Origin: an uncultured Rhodanobacteraceae bacterium
GTDB lineage: Bacteria > Pseudomonadota > Gammaproteobacteria > Xanthomonadales > Ahniellaceae
Length of the DNA: 8,300 nt
Direction: 5' to 3'
Assembly (NCBI GenBank): GCA_937873105.1
Contig: CALMWD010000191.1
Span: 1 to 8,300, forward strand
Below, in pieces: positions 1 to 6,135 of this stretch; positions within the stretch are counted from its first letter, which is position 1, and each line of letters begins with the position of its first letter. The position numbers were made by a program, and so were the translations under genes. The notes below the pieces were generated by a model. The model ran no database searches. It was not told the DNA's origin and saw nothing but the letters and a program-made list of their open reading frames with translations.

Positions 1-376
1 CGCCCCGCCCGTCGCGCGCTCCGAGGCCCACTTCGACCCGGGCGCGAAGTACCACGTGCCGGGCAATACGCCGTACACGCGCTACTTCCTCGCGCATATC
101 CTGCAGTTCCAGTTCCACAAGGCGCTGTGCGACGCCGCCGGCCACCAGGGCCCGCTCAACGAGTGCTCGATCTACGGCAACAAGGAAGCCGGCAAGCGCT
201 TCTGGGCCATGCTGCAGAAGGGCCAGGGCCAGCCGTGGCCGGCCACGTTGAAGGAGCTCACCGGCACCGAGCAGATGGACGCCAGCGCCATCCTCGACTA
301 CTTCGCCCCGCTGCACGCCTGGCTGAAGGAAAAGAACCAGGGCCAGCAGTGCTCGTGGACGCCGCCGGCGGCCTGA
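1..376 (+). CDS. Peptidyl-dipeptidase A (ACE-like, peptidase family M2), C-terminal part only
   Basis: The reading frame enters from the left edge (first full codon at base 2) and ends with TGA at 374-376, giving the last 124 residues. The family comprises zinc dipeptidyl carboxypeptidases that remove C-terminal dipeptides; bacterial members are usually exported to the periplasm. The visible part aligns by eye with the C-terminal end of the human ACE catalytic domain. It has [10 protein letters not shown] (visible residues 11-20), with Lys16 and His18 matching the ACE substrate-binding Lys511/His513. PYTRYF (24-29) matches Tyr520, chloride-binding Arg522 and Tyr523. QFQFHKALC...GPLNEC carries the conserved cysteine pair, and the C-terminal end is near CSWTPPAA. 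The HEXXH zinc motif and any signal peptide lie outside the window, so activity and location cannot be checked here. The gene converges on the minus-strand permease across a shared hairpin. Confidence 0.93.
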   Translation, partial: APPVARSEAHFDPGAKYHVPGNTPYTRYFLAHILQFQFHKALCDAAGHQGPLNECSIYGNKEAGKRFWAMLQKGQGQPWPATLKELTGTEQMDASAILDYFAPLHAWLKEKNQGQQCSWTPPAA

Positions 377-396
377 TCTCCACCTCGGTTCGATGC

Positions 397-430
397 GAAC
401 GGAAAACGGGCTTCGGCCCGTTTTTCGTTC
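397..430. terminator. Bidirectional intrinsic terminator between convergent genes
   Basis: A nearly perfect 15-base-pair hairpin lies between the M2 peptidase stop (376) and the permease stop (429). Its arms are 397-411 and 416-430 around a TTCG tetraloop (412-415). The only non-Watson-Crick pair is G402 with T425 (a G-U wobble in the + strand transcript). The core GGGC/GCCC is flanked by A-tracts on the left and T-tracts on the right, so both transcripts end their stem in a U-run. This is the expected layout of a terminator working in both directions. The right arm overlaps the last bases of the permease stop region. Confidence 0.85.
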
Positions 431-2891
431 ATTCGGCGCGCAACGCTTCCGCCGGGTCGAGGCTGGCCGCGCGCCGCGCGGGCAGCGCGCTCGCCGTCAT
501 CGCCAGGCCGACGACGAGCAGTGCCGCCGCTGCGAGCGTCGCGGGATCGTACGCCGTCACCCCGTACAGCAAGGCGCGCAGCAGGGGCGCGCCGAGGGCG
601 TACAGGAAGAATCCGGCGCCGACGCCCAGGACGCCGAGCAGCAGTCCGCGCGCCACCACGGCACGCGCGATCGTGCCTGCGCTCGCGCCGAGCGCGACGC
701 GGATGCCGAACTCGCGCCGGCGCAGCGCCACCCAATACGCCATCACCCCGTACAAGCCGATCATGCCCAGCACCGCAGCGACCGCCGCAGCCGCGACGGT
801 GAGCGCCAGGGCCAGCGACCACTGCGCCTGCGAACGGCCGAGCACCTCGCTCATCGGTTCGACGCTGAAGATCGGGATGCCGGGATCGAGGTCGCGCAAG
901 ATCTCGCGGATCGCCGGCAACACGGCGTCCGCCGCGACCTCGCTACGAACCGCGAGCACCATCCCGCCGCGCGCGCCGGGCTCGCGCAACGGCTCACTCG
1001 GCACCCGCTGCGGCCGGTAGAGCATCGCCGTCGGCGGCAGCGCCAGGCTCTGCGCATGCACGTCGCCAACCACGCCCACCACGGTGTAGCGCAGGTCCGA
1101 CGAGGCCAGGGCCAGCGTTTTTCCGACGATGCTGCCGACATCGGCGTCTCCGAACAGCATCGCCGCGGCGCGCTGGCTGACCAGGACGTTGCGACCGTCT
1201 TCCAGGTCGCCGGACCGCAAACCGCGACCGGCCAGCAGCGGAATCCGCATCGCGTGGAAGTAGCCGGCATCGGCGACGTTGACCGGCAGGGGCAAGGTCT
1301 GCCCGCCGCCGTCGAGAGCGAAGGTCAAGTTCACGGCGTCGCGGCCCTCGAGCGGCGCGCTCGAGACCACGCCGGCCGCGCGCACCGACGGCAACTGCGC
1401 GGTGCGTTCGCCCAGGCGGGCATAAAACGCCGTCGCGGACGCATCGTCGTAGCGGGCCATGGGCAATCCGGTGCGCACCAGGGTCACGCCTTCGGCCTCG
1501 AAACCGGGTTCCACGGCATCCAGTCGGTACGCCGTGCGCGCCAGCAGCAAGGCGCCGACCGCGACCGCGAAGGCCAGGGCGATCTGCAATGCCGCGACGA
1601 CGTCGCGCAGCCGCTGGCGGCCGCGCCCGCCCGAGCTCATCCGGCTGCCGCCGCGCAGATCGGGCGCCGCGTGCGCCGCGCGAATGCGCAGCATCGACAC
1701 CGCGGCGCACAGCAACGCACCCGTCAGCGCAGCCAGCGCGACGAACCCGAGCGTCGCCCAGCCCAGGCCGAGTTCGGCCATTCTCGGCAACGCCTGCGGT
1801 CCCATCGTCGCGAACAGGCGCAGCGCGATCGCGATCAGGACCAGGGCGATCGCCCCGGCCAGAAACCCGAGCCACAGCGACTCCGCGAGCCAATGCGCGG
1901 CCGTGCGGAACCGACTTGCGCCCAAGGCCGCACGCAACCCGAACTCGGCGGTGCGGGCCTCGGCGCGAATCAGCACGAGATTCGCGACATTGGCCCAGGC
2001 GACCAGCAGCACCAGCACGGCCGCCGACGCGACGAGGCGCAGGGTGTTCGCGAAGCGCCCCGTGATGTGCTCGCGCAACGGCGTGACCACCGGACGCGGC
2101 CGCACTTCGGCAAACCAGCTGGCGGTCGAAGCCCCGGACGCGAGGCGCGGCGCGGACACCGCCATCTGCGGCAGAACGGCCGCGAGTTGCGCTTCGGCCT
2201 CGGCCGCCGACACCCCCGGCGCCAGTCGCGCCACGCCGGAAAACAGGAACTCGCCCACCAGCGCGTCGCCGTGGGTGCGCACCGGCAGCCAGATGCGGGC
2301 GTCGGCCGAGGGGAAGGCAAAACCTTCGGGCATCACCCCGACGATCACGCGCGGCACGCTGTTGACCACGAGCGTCCGTCCGATGACATCGGACGCGGCA
2401 TGGAACCGGATCCGCCATTCGGACGCGCTCAGGATCACCGCCTGCGGACCGTCGCGGCGCTCCTCGTCGGCATTGAAGCTGCGGCCGAGCAACGGATTCA
2501 CGCGCAGCAGCGGAAAGGTCGACGCCGTGACCCAGGTCGCGGCGACGCGCTCGACCGATTCGCCTTCGTCGCCGATGATGGCGTTGCCGCTGCGGTGGAA
2601 CCCGATGCCGTCGAGCCGATCCGCCAGCGCCCGATAGGTCAGGTAGGCCGCAGGCGGCTGCTGGATGCGCTGACCATCGGCCGACTGCAGTCCCACATCG
2701 ACGAGGCGTTCCGAATCGCCGTAAGGCAGGGGCGCCAGCAACACGCCGTACACGATGGCGAACATCGAACCGGCCGAGGCCAGCCCGAGCACCAGCGCGA
2801 CGAGCGCGGTCGCGGTGAATCCCGGCGCACGCCGCAACGCGCGCAGCGCCTGCCGCAGCGCCGTCCAGGCCAGCTCAAGCCGGGCGCGCAT
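429..2891 (-). CDS. ABC transporter permease with duplicated MacB/FtsX domains (ADOP-like), 820 aa
   Basis: This is a membrane permease of the FtsX/MacB superfamily with the whole module present twice. The N-terminal amphipathic/basic stretch and first membrane segment are near residues 24-53, ending LLAPLPYGD as in ADOP proteins. A periplasmic core spans about 55-280. FtsX membrane segments follow near 283-308, 340-360 and 380-401, with the signature FGLRAALGASRFR around 317-329. A second set has a segment near 431-451, a second periplasmic core at about 455-688 and segments near 692-720, 748-775 and 785-803. Its matching signature, FGIRVALGASAGT, is near 728-740. The end LDPAEALRAE is typical of the family. 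Members are thought to act as mechanotransmission or efflux permeases energised by a separate MacB-type ATPase; none is visible here. Start: ATG at 2891-2889, two bases after the pirin TGA, so translational coupling is likely. An in-frame upstream extension would overlap the pirin gene and is rejected. The substrate is unknown. Confidence 0.9.
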   Translation of the reverse strand: MRARLELAWTALRQALRALRRAPGFTATALVALVLGLASAGSMFAIVYGVLLAPLPYGDSERLVDVGLQSADGQRIQQPPAAYLTYRALADRLDGIGFHRSGNAIIGDEGESVERVAATWVTASTFPLLRVNPLLGRSFNADEERRDGPQAVILSASEWRIRFHAASDVIGRTLVVNSVPRVIVGVMPEGFAFPSADARIWLPVRTHGDALVGEFLFSGVARLAPGVSAAEAEAQLAAVLPQMAVSAPRLASGASTASWFAEVRPRPVVTPLREHITGRFANTLRLVASAAVLVLLVAWANVANLVLIRAEARTAEFGLRAALGASRFRTAAHWLAESLWLGFLAGAIALVLIAIALRLFATMGPQALPRMAELGLGWATLGFVALAALTGALLCAAVSMLRIRAAHAAPDLRGGSRMSSGGRGRQRLRDVVAALQIALAFAVAVGALLLARTAYRLDAVEPGFEAEGVTLVRTGLPMARYDDASATAFYARLGERTAQLPSVRAAGVVSSAPLEGRDAVNLTFALDGGGQTLPLPVNVADAGYFHAMRIPLLAGRGLRSGDLEDGRNVLVSQRAAAMLFGDADVGSIVGKTLALASSDLRYTVVGVVGDVHAQSLALPPTAMLYRPQRVPSEPLREPGARGGMVLAVRSEVAADAVLPAIREILRDLDPGIPIFSVEPMSEVLGRSQAQWSLALALTVAAAAVAAVLGMIGLYGVMAYWVALRRREFGIRVALGASAGTIARAVVARGLLLGVLGVGAGFFLYALGAPLLRALLYGVTAYDPATLAAAALLVVGLAMTASALPARRAASLDPAEALRAE

Positions 2892-2893
2892 CG

Positions 2894-3784
2894 TCACCGC
2901 CCGCCGGCACGCAGGCGCAGGTCGAAGGGCGGCGCGTCGATGCGCGCCCCGCCTTCGGGCACGTCGCCGAAGCGTCGCCGCGCCATCCAGTCCTCGCGCG
3001 CTGCGGCGATCTCGTCGCGGTCTCGGGCGACGAAGTTCCACCACATCAGCGGGGCTTCGGCGAACGGCGCGCCGCCGATCAATACCGCGCAACTGCCGGC
3101 GGCGAATTCGAGACGGGCGACGGGCGCGGCCTCGCGCAACACGAGCAGACGTTGCGCCGACACCTCGACGCCGTCGCAGCGGGCATGGCCGGACGCGAGA
3201 TACAGGGCGTGTTCGAAGCCGGGATCGAGCGGCAGCTCGAGCGCCGCCGCCGCGGACGCGTGCAGCTCCAGCCCGAGCAACGGCGAGTGCGTGCGCGCCG
3301 GCGACTGCCGTCCGGCGTATTCGCCGATGAAGAGCCGCATCGACACGCCGCCCTCGCGCCACTGCGGCAACCCGGCGTGATGCTCGAAGCGCGGCGCGAT
3401 CGCGCGCGCCGCCTCCGGCAGCGCGATCCAGAACTGCAGGCCGTGCAGACATCGCGCGTCGGCGCCGAGGTGCTCGCTGTGGGCGATGCCGCTCCCGGCC
3501 GTCATCAGGTTCAGTTCGCCGGCGCGGATCGGTTGCGCCGACCCCAGCGAATCGCGATGCAGCAGCGCGCCGTCGAACAGCCAGGTCGCGGTCTGCAGGC
3601 CGATGTGCGGATGCACGCCGACATCGAAGGCGCGCATCGCCGCGCCCTCGACCGGACCGAAGTGATCGAGGAAGCACCAGGCGCCGACCAGGCGTCGCGC
3701 CCGCGTCGGCAAGGCGCGCAGCACGGCCACGCCGGGCGCGATCTCGCTGCGTTTCGGTTCGACGATCAGCGTCGCGTCGGCCAT
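2894..3784 (-). CDS. Pirin family protein (bicupin), 296 aa
   Basis: Pirins are iron-binding bicupins; some have quercetin 2,3-dioxygenase activity and others act as redox-responsive regulators. The N-terminal cupin shows the pirin signature: FLDHFGP (38-44), VHPHIGLQTATW (57-68), then GELNLMTAGSGIAHSEH (89-105). The expected metal ligands are all present: His58, His60, His102 and Glu104. HGLQFWIALP (114-123) also fits. The second cupin (about 145-240) is more degenerate, and the C-terminal MWWNFVARDRDEI (247-259) is typical of this subfamily. Length is normal (family about 230-310). Start ATG 3784-3782 is set by a strong AGGAGG six bases upstream, which overlaps the stop of the MFS gene 11 bases away. 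It is the middle gene of an exporter-pirin-permease cluster. No signal peptide is seen, so it is presumably cytoplasmic. The enzymatic substrate cannot be inferred. Confidence 0.93.
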   Translation of the reverse strand: MADATLIVEPKRSEIAPGVAVLRALPTRARRLVGAWCFLDHFGPVEGAAMRAFDVGVHPHIGLQTATWLFDGALLHRDSLGSAQPIRAGELNLMTAGSGIAHSEHLGADARCLHGLQFWIALPEAARAIAPRFEHHAGLPQWREGGVSMRLFIGEYAGRQSPARTHSPLLGLELHASAAAALELPLDPGFEHALYLASGHARCDGVEVSAQRLLVLREAAPVARLEFAAGSCAVLIGGAPFAEAPLMWWNFVARDRDEIAAAREDWMARRRFGDVPEGGARIDAPPFDLRLRAGGR

Positions 3785-3790
3785 GGCAGT

Positions 3791-3798
3791 CCTCCTCA
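3791..3798 (-). promoter_or_regulatory. Shine-Dalgarno site of the pirin gene, overlapping the MFS stop codon
   Basis: On the minus strand the sequence reads TGAGGAGGACTGCCATG. The TGA ends the MFS gene, its last bases begin the AGGAGG ribosome-binding site, and ATG follows after six bases. This fixes the pirin start and implies that the MFS and pirin genes share a transcript. Confidence 0.8.
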
Positions 3799-5049
3799 GA
3801 CCGGTTCCTCGAGTTCCGATTCTGCCGCATCCTCGCGCGTCGGCGCGTGCAGGAAGACGATCCGCGGCCCAAGCCACAGGCAGAGCGCGCCGGCGATCCA
3901 GAACCCGAACGACGCCAGCGCCAGGTGCATCGGCGTGTCGTGCACCAGCGGTGCGGCGAAGCCGGAAACGAAGACCATCATCAGGCTCCACAGCGCCGAC
4001 TGCACCGAGGCCGCGGCGCCGCGATGCAGGGGATGGCGGTCCAGCGTCGCGACATTGATCGGCGGCGTCGCCAGCGACACGCCGCAGCCGTACAACGCGA
4101 AGGGCAGGACCGCCCAGGGAATGTCCGGACGCTCGGCCACGGCGTTGTAGGCCAGGTTGATGGCCTGACCGGCGATCATCACCAGCAGCCCGATGTTGGC
4201 GCAGCGCGACGGGCTGGTCTGCGCGGCGAGGCGCGCCGACAGCGCCGATCCCGCGGTCATGCCGGCGATCGTCGGCACGAAGTACCAGGCGTAGCCGAAG
4301 TCGCCGAGCGCCAGGAAGCGTTCGATGAAGACTGGCGCCGAACTGATGTAGATGAACTGTCCGCCGAAGAACAGGCCGGTGGCGCCGACCCAGAGCATGA
4401 AGGCGCGGTCCATGGCGATGCGCCGATAGGTGGCGAGCAGGGACAGCGGCCGCAACGGCACCCGTCGCGCCGGCGGATGGGTTTCCGGCAGCACGCGCAG
4501 GCAGGCCCAGAGGATCAGCGCACCGTAGACGACCATGAAGGCGAAGATCGCGCGCCAGCTCGCGACGCTGTGGATCAGCGCGCCGAACAGCGGCGCCAGC
4601 GCCGGCGCGATGCCGAACAGCATCGACACCCAGGCCATCACCCGTTGCGCGTCGCCGCCATGGAAGCGGTCGCGGATGATGGCGCGCCCGACGATCATCC
4701 CGGCCCCGGTCGAGCAGCCCTGCCAGAACCGCGCGAGCAGCAAGGTCTCGATGTTCGGCGCGATGGTGCAGACGACCGAGGCCACGATGTAGCTGGCGAC
4801 GCCGCCGAGGATGACGATGCGGCGACCGTAGGCATCCGACATCGGTCCGTGCACGAAGGACATCAGCGCGTAACCGAGCAGGTAGGCGCTGATCGTCTGC
4901 TGCATCTGCCACGGATTGGCATGCAGGCTCGCCGCCACTTCCGCGAAGGCGGGAAAGAAGGTGTCGATGGTGAACGGCCCGAACATCGCCAGGGCGGCGA
5001 GCAGCGGCACCACGGCGCGCGGGCGCAATTCGGCGTTGCTTGGAGTCAT
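3796..5049 (-). CDS. MFS drug-efflux transporter, Bcr/CflA (DHA1) type, 417 aa
   Basis: This is an inner-membrane proton-coupled exporter of the major facilitator superfamily, with about 12 membrane segments. Family marks from the chosen start are: FTIDTFFPAF (26-35), matching SIDMYLPAL of E. coli Bcr; the loop 2-3 motif A HGPMSDAYGRR (67-77); ARFWQGCSTGAGMIVGRAIIRD (106-127); GIAPALAPLFGALI (146-159), the antiporter-type motif region; and LPETHPP (187-193) entering the central loop. The second half has six further hydrophobic stretches and a charged C-terminal tail (EDAAESELEEPV). Length fits the family (about 390-420). Start ATG 5049-5047 is preferred because the hydrophobic core begins about ten residues later and a candidate promoter lies just upstream. 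In-frame ATGs at 5127 and 5175 would add unconserved, non-hydrophobic sequence. No good Shine-Dalgarno precedes any of the three. Bcr/CflA members export drugs such as bicyclomycin or chloramphenicol, or metabolites; the substrate here is unknown. Confidence 0.92.
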   Translation of the reverse strand: MTPSNAELRPRAVVPLLAALAMFGPFTIDTFFPAFAEVAASLHANPWQMQQTISAYLLGYALMSFVHGPMSDAYGRRIVILGGVASYIVASVVCTIAPNIETLLLARFWQGCSTGAGMIVGRAIIRDRFHGGDAQRVMAWVSMLFGIAPALAPLFGALIHSVASWRAIFAFMVVYGALILWACLRVLPETHPPARRVPLRPLSLLATYRRIAMDRAFMLWVGATGLFFGGQFIYISSAPVFIERFLALGDFGYAWYFVPTIAGMTAGSALSARLAAQTSPSRCANIGLLVMIAGQAINLAYNAVAERPDIPWAVLPFALYGCGVSLATPPINVATLDRHPLHRGAAASVQSALWSLMMVFVSGFAAPLVHDTPMHLALASFGFWIAGALCLWLGPRIVFLHAPTREDAAESELEEPV

Positions 5050-5076
5050 GCCTGCGGAAACGAAAAAGCCGTAGAC

Positions 5077-5106
5077 AGCATATCGCCGTCCGCCACGCAC
5101 TGTCCC
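5077..5106 (-). promoter_or_regulatory. Candidate sigma-70-like promoter for the MFS-pirin-permease cluster
   Basis: On the minus strand a GGGACA box (5106-5101, 4 of 6 to TTGACA) is followed by an 18-base spacer and TATGCT (5082-5077, 4 of 6 to TATAAT). Transcription would begin near 5070, about 20 bases before the preferred MFS ATG. Both boxes are imperfect and GC-rich genomes give chance matches, so this is tentative. Confidence 0.3.
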
Positions 5107-5217
5107 CAGACCAGGTCCTTCGGTCATCGGCCCGCAACGGTGTCGGCGCCCCGCCGCCGCAATCGGCAATTTCAAGATCTTGGGTGCATCGCGCCACGAG
5201 CCGTATCGGGCGCAAGC

Positions 5218-5568
5218 TCATCCAGAGCCCCATAGGAGTTCGTCGAGTGATTGTTCGTGCGACCAGCCGAAAGCGGCGAGATCGACGCGGCCATCGCGCG
5301 ACACCTTCACGCCTTCCTTGCGCAGGCGTTTGGCCTGTTCCTTGAACGCGTCGCTGCCGACGGGAAAGGCGATGCGGCCGTCGGACTTGAGCACGCGGAA
5401 CCAGGGCACCGGATCATCGTCGGGGGCGAGGCCGAGGACGCGGCCGACCATGCGGGCGCGGCCCTTGAGGCCGGCGCGGGCGGCGACTTCGCCATAACTG
5501 GTCACGCGCCCCGCGGGAATGCGGCGCACGGTGTCGAGAATGGCGGCGATGGCGGCGTCGTTGCCCAC
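5218..5568 (-). CDS. Alkyltransferase-like protein (ATL, MGMT-family base-flipping DNA-lesion binder), 116 aa
   Basis: ATL proteins bind O6-alkylguanine, flip the base out and hand the lesion to nucleotide excision repair; they do not transfer the alkyl group. The small protein matches the C-terminal DNA-binding domain of O6-methylguanine methyltransferase. The helix-turn-helix region is IPAGRVTSYGEVAARAGL (17-34), with Tyr25 at the base-flipping position. GRARMVGRVL (36-45) carries the arginine finger at Arg39. DPVPWFRVLKSDGRIAF (52-68) covers the active-site loop. The acceptor cysteine of PCHR is replaced by Trp56 (PWFR), which defines ATL rather than an active methyltransferase; the histidine is also changed to Phe57. 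Length matches ATLs (about 100-130). The start is taken as GTG 5568-5566: no in-frame ATG lies between it and residues that no longer look like the family. No Shine-Dalgarno is seen. A longer in-frame extension upstream runs antisense to the neighbouring gene and is rejected. Confidence 0.87.
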   Translation of the reverse strand: MGNDAAIAAILDTVRRIPAGRVTSYGEVAARAGLKGRARMVGRVLGLAPDDDPVPWFRVLKSDGRIAFPVGSDAFKEQAKRLRKEGVKVSRDGRVDLAAFGWSHEQSLDELLWGSG

Positions 5569-5574
5569 GGCGTT

Positions 5575-5580
5575 AGCATA
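5575..5580 (-). promoter_or_regulatory. Possible -10 box for a leaderless ATL transcript
   Basis: The minus strand carries TATGCT at 5580-5575, six bases before the GTG start of the ATL gene. A -10 box here would place the transcription start on or next to the GTG. This would explain the missing Shine-Dalgarno. No good -35 box is seen at the usual spacing, so support is weak. Confidence 0.25.
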
Positions 5581-5604
5581 AGCGCATCGGATTGGAGAAC
5601 GACC

Positions 5605-6009
5605 ATGCGCAGTTTCGAAGACGTCCGCGCCCACCTCGGCGCGCGATTCGCCCTCACCGCCAGCGAGCCCTACCAGATCGGCTTCGACCTCGACATCGAC
5701 GACGAGCGCCGCCAGGGCATCTTCCTCGGCGACCTCGAGACCGAATCCGGTCGCCGCTACCTGCGCATCTCGACGCCGATCGCGCCGCTCGCGAAGTCGG
5801 ACGCCACGCGTTCGCTGCGCTTCAACTGGGAACAGCGCGTCGGCTACCTCGCGGTCGGCGACCTCGACGGCGTGCCCTACCTGCACCTGTGCGAAAACCG
5901 CCCCTACGACGGCCTGGACGCGGCCGAGGTCGATGCCCTGGTCGAGGAAGTCGGCCGCCTGGCCGACAATCTGGAACGCCTGATCAATCTGGGTGCGGAC
6001 GCGGTTTGA
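5605..6009 (+). CDS. Conserved hypothetical acidic protein, possible YbjN/CesT-like chaperone fold, 134 aa
   Basis: I do not recognise this gene with certainty. ATG 5605 follows TTGGAG with seven bases between GGAG and the start, a good ribosome-binding site, and it runs to TGA at 6007-6009. The protein is soluble, acidic and lacks a signal peptide or membrane segment. An N-terminal helix (MRSFEDVRAHLGARF, 1-15) is followed by alternating strands: YQIGFDLDI (23-31), GIFLGDLE (38-45), YLRISTPIAPL (52-62), RSLRFNWEQ (69-77), GYLAVGDLDG (80-89) and PYLHLCEN (91-98). A long C-terminal amphipathic helix (DAAEVDALVEEVGRLADNL, 105-123) closes it. This helix-sheet-helix order and the strand pattern resemble the YbjN / type III secretion chaperone-like fold, but that is pattern inference only. 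It is divergent from the ATL gene across 36 bases. It precedes the REP pair and yajC on the same strand. Confidence 0.8.
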   Translation: MRSFEDVRAHLGARFALTASEPYQIGFDLDIDDERRQGIFLGDLETESGRRYLRISTPIAPLAKSDATRSLRFNWEQRVGYLAVGDLDGVPYLHLCENRPYDGLDAAEVDALVEEVGRLADNLERLINLGADAV

Positions 6010-6015
6010 ACCGTA

Positions 6016-6046
6016 GAGCATCGCGGCCTGGAGGCCGCTCCTACAA
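6016..6046 (-). repeat. REP palindrome, copy 1 (GTAG foot)
   Basis: Read on the minus strand it starts TTGTAGGAGCGGCCTCC and continues GGCCGCGATGCTC. The core is the palindrome GCGGCCT-gg-AGGCCGC at 6023-6038. A GTAG tetranucleotide stands just before the hairpin, the hallmark described for RAYT (REP-associated tyrosine transposase) mobilised REP elements. It begins 6 bases after the stop of the 134-residue gene. The second copy lies inverted 30 bases away. Confidence 0.8.
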
Positions 6047-6076
6047 GAGCGGCAATGGATTGGGTTCCGAGGGCTT

Positions 6077-6101
6077 TTGTGGGAGCGGCCTCCCGGCCGC
6101 G
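6077..6101 (+). repeat. REP palindrome, copy 2 (GTGG foot), inverted relative to copy 1
   Basis: The + strand reads TTGTGGGAGCGGCCTCCC and continues GGCCGCG, matching copy 1 at all but two of its 25 positions. The hairpin arms are GCGGCC (6085-6090) and GGCCGC (6095-6100) around TCCC. Together with copy 1 it forms a tail-to-tail REP pair (a REPIN/BIME-like doublet). Its right end is only ten bases from the -10 box of yajC. Confidence 0.8.
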
Positions 6102-6132
6102 GCGCCTGTGGCATAATCCGGCGCCTTTTTTT
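6101..6132 (+). terminator. Possible intrinsic terminator after the 134-aa gene, overlapping the yajC promoter
   Basis: GGCGCC at 6101-6106 can pair with GGCGCC at 6120-6125 across a 13-base loop and is followed directly by seven Ts (6126-6132). Stem plus T-run would end transcripts reading in from the upstream gene and the REP pair. The loop is long and the stem only six pairs, so this is plausible rather than certain. The loop contains the -10 box of the next promoter. Confidence 0.4.
6109..6117 (+). promoter_or_regulatory. Extended -10 promoter for yajC-secD
   Basis: TGGCATAAT is an extended -10 element (TGn followed by CATAAT, 5 of 6 to the consensus). Transcription would start near 6124, about 55 bases before the yajC ATG. 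At a 17-base spacing the -35 position falls on CCTCCC inside REP copy 2, which does not resemble TTGACA. The promoter would therefore depend on the extended -10, or lost its -35 to the repeat. Confidence 0.55.
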
Positions 6133-6135
6133 GTG

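Noticed and set aside
393..3380. A 995-codon + strand open frame antisense to the permease and pirin genes
   Set aside because: Its product is a low-complexity Arg/Gln/His-rich sequence with no recognisable motif. Both minus-strand genes beneath it have clear family signatures. Long antisense frames are expected where third positions are nearly all G or C.
2892..3872. In-frame N-terminal extension of the permease up to 3872 (1147 codons in total)
   Set aside because: The added part overlaps the well-supported pirin gene in another frame and is arginine-rich shadow sequence. The ATG at 2891 starts the family-typical N-terminus.
3785..5233. Upstream extension of the pirin frame that would overlap the whole MFS gene (779 codons)
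   Set aside because: The MFS frame has conserved motifs and membrane segments, while the extension has none. A strong AGGAGG site marks the pirin start at 3784.
3847..5235. A 462-codon + strand frame antisense to the MFS gene
   Set aside because: It is rich in Arg, Gln, His and Asp with no domain pattern, and is the expected shadow of a GC-rich membrane-protein gene.
6016..6101. The inverted repeats as an insertion-sequence end pair or a CRISPR fragment
   Set aside because: There is no transposase frame between them, the spacing is only 30 bases, there are no target-site duplications and there is no regular spacer series. The GTAG/GTGG foot and palindrome fit REP elements.
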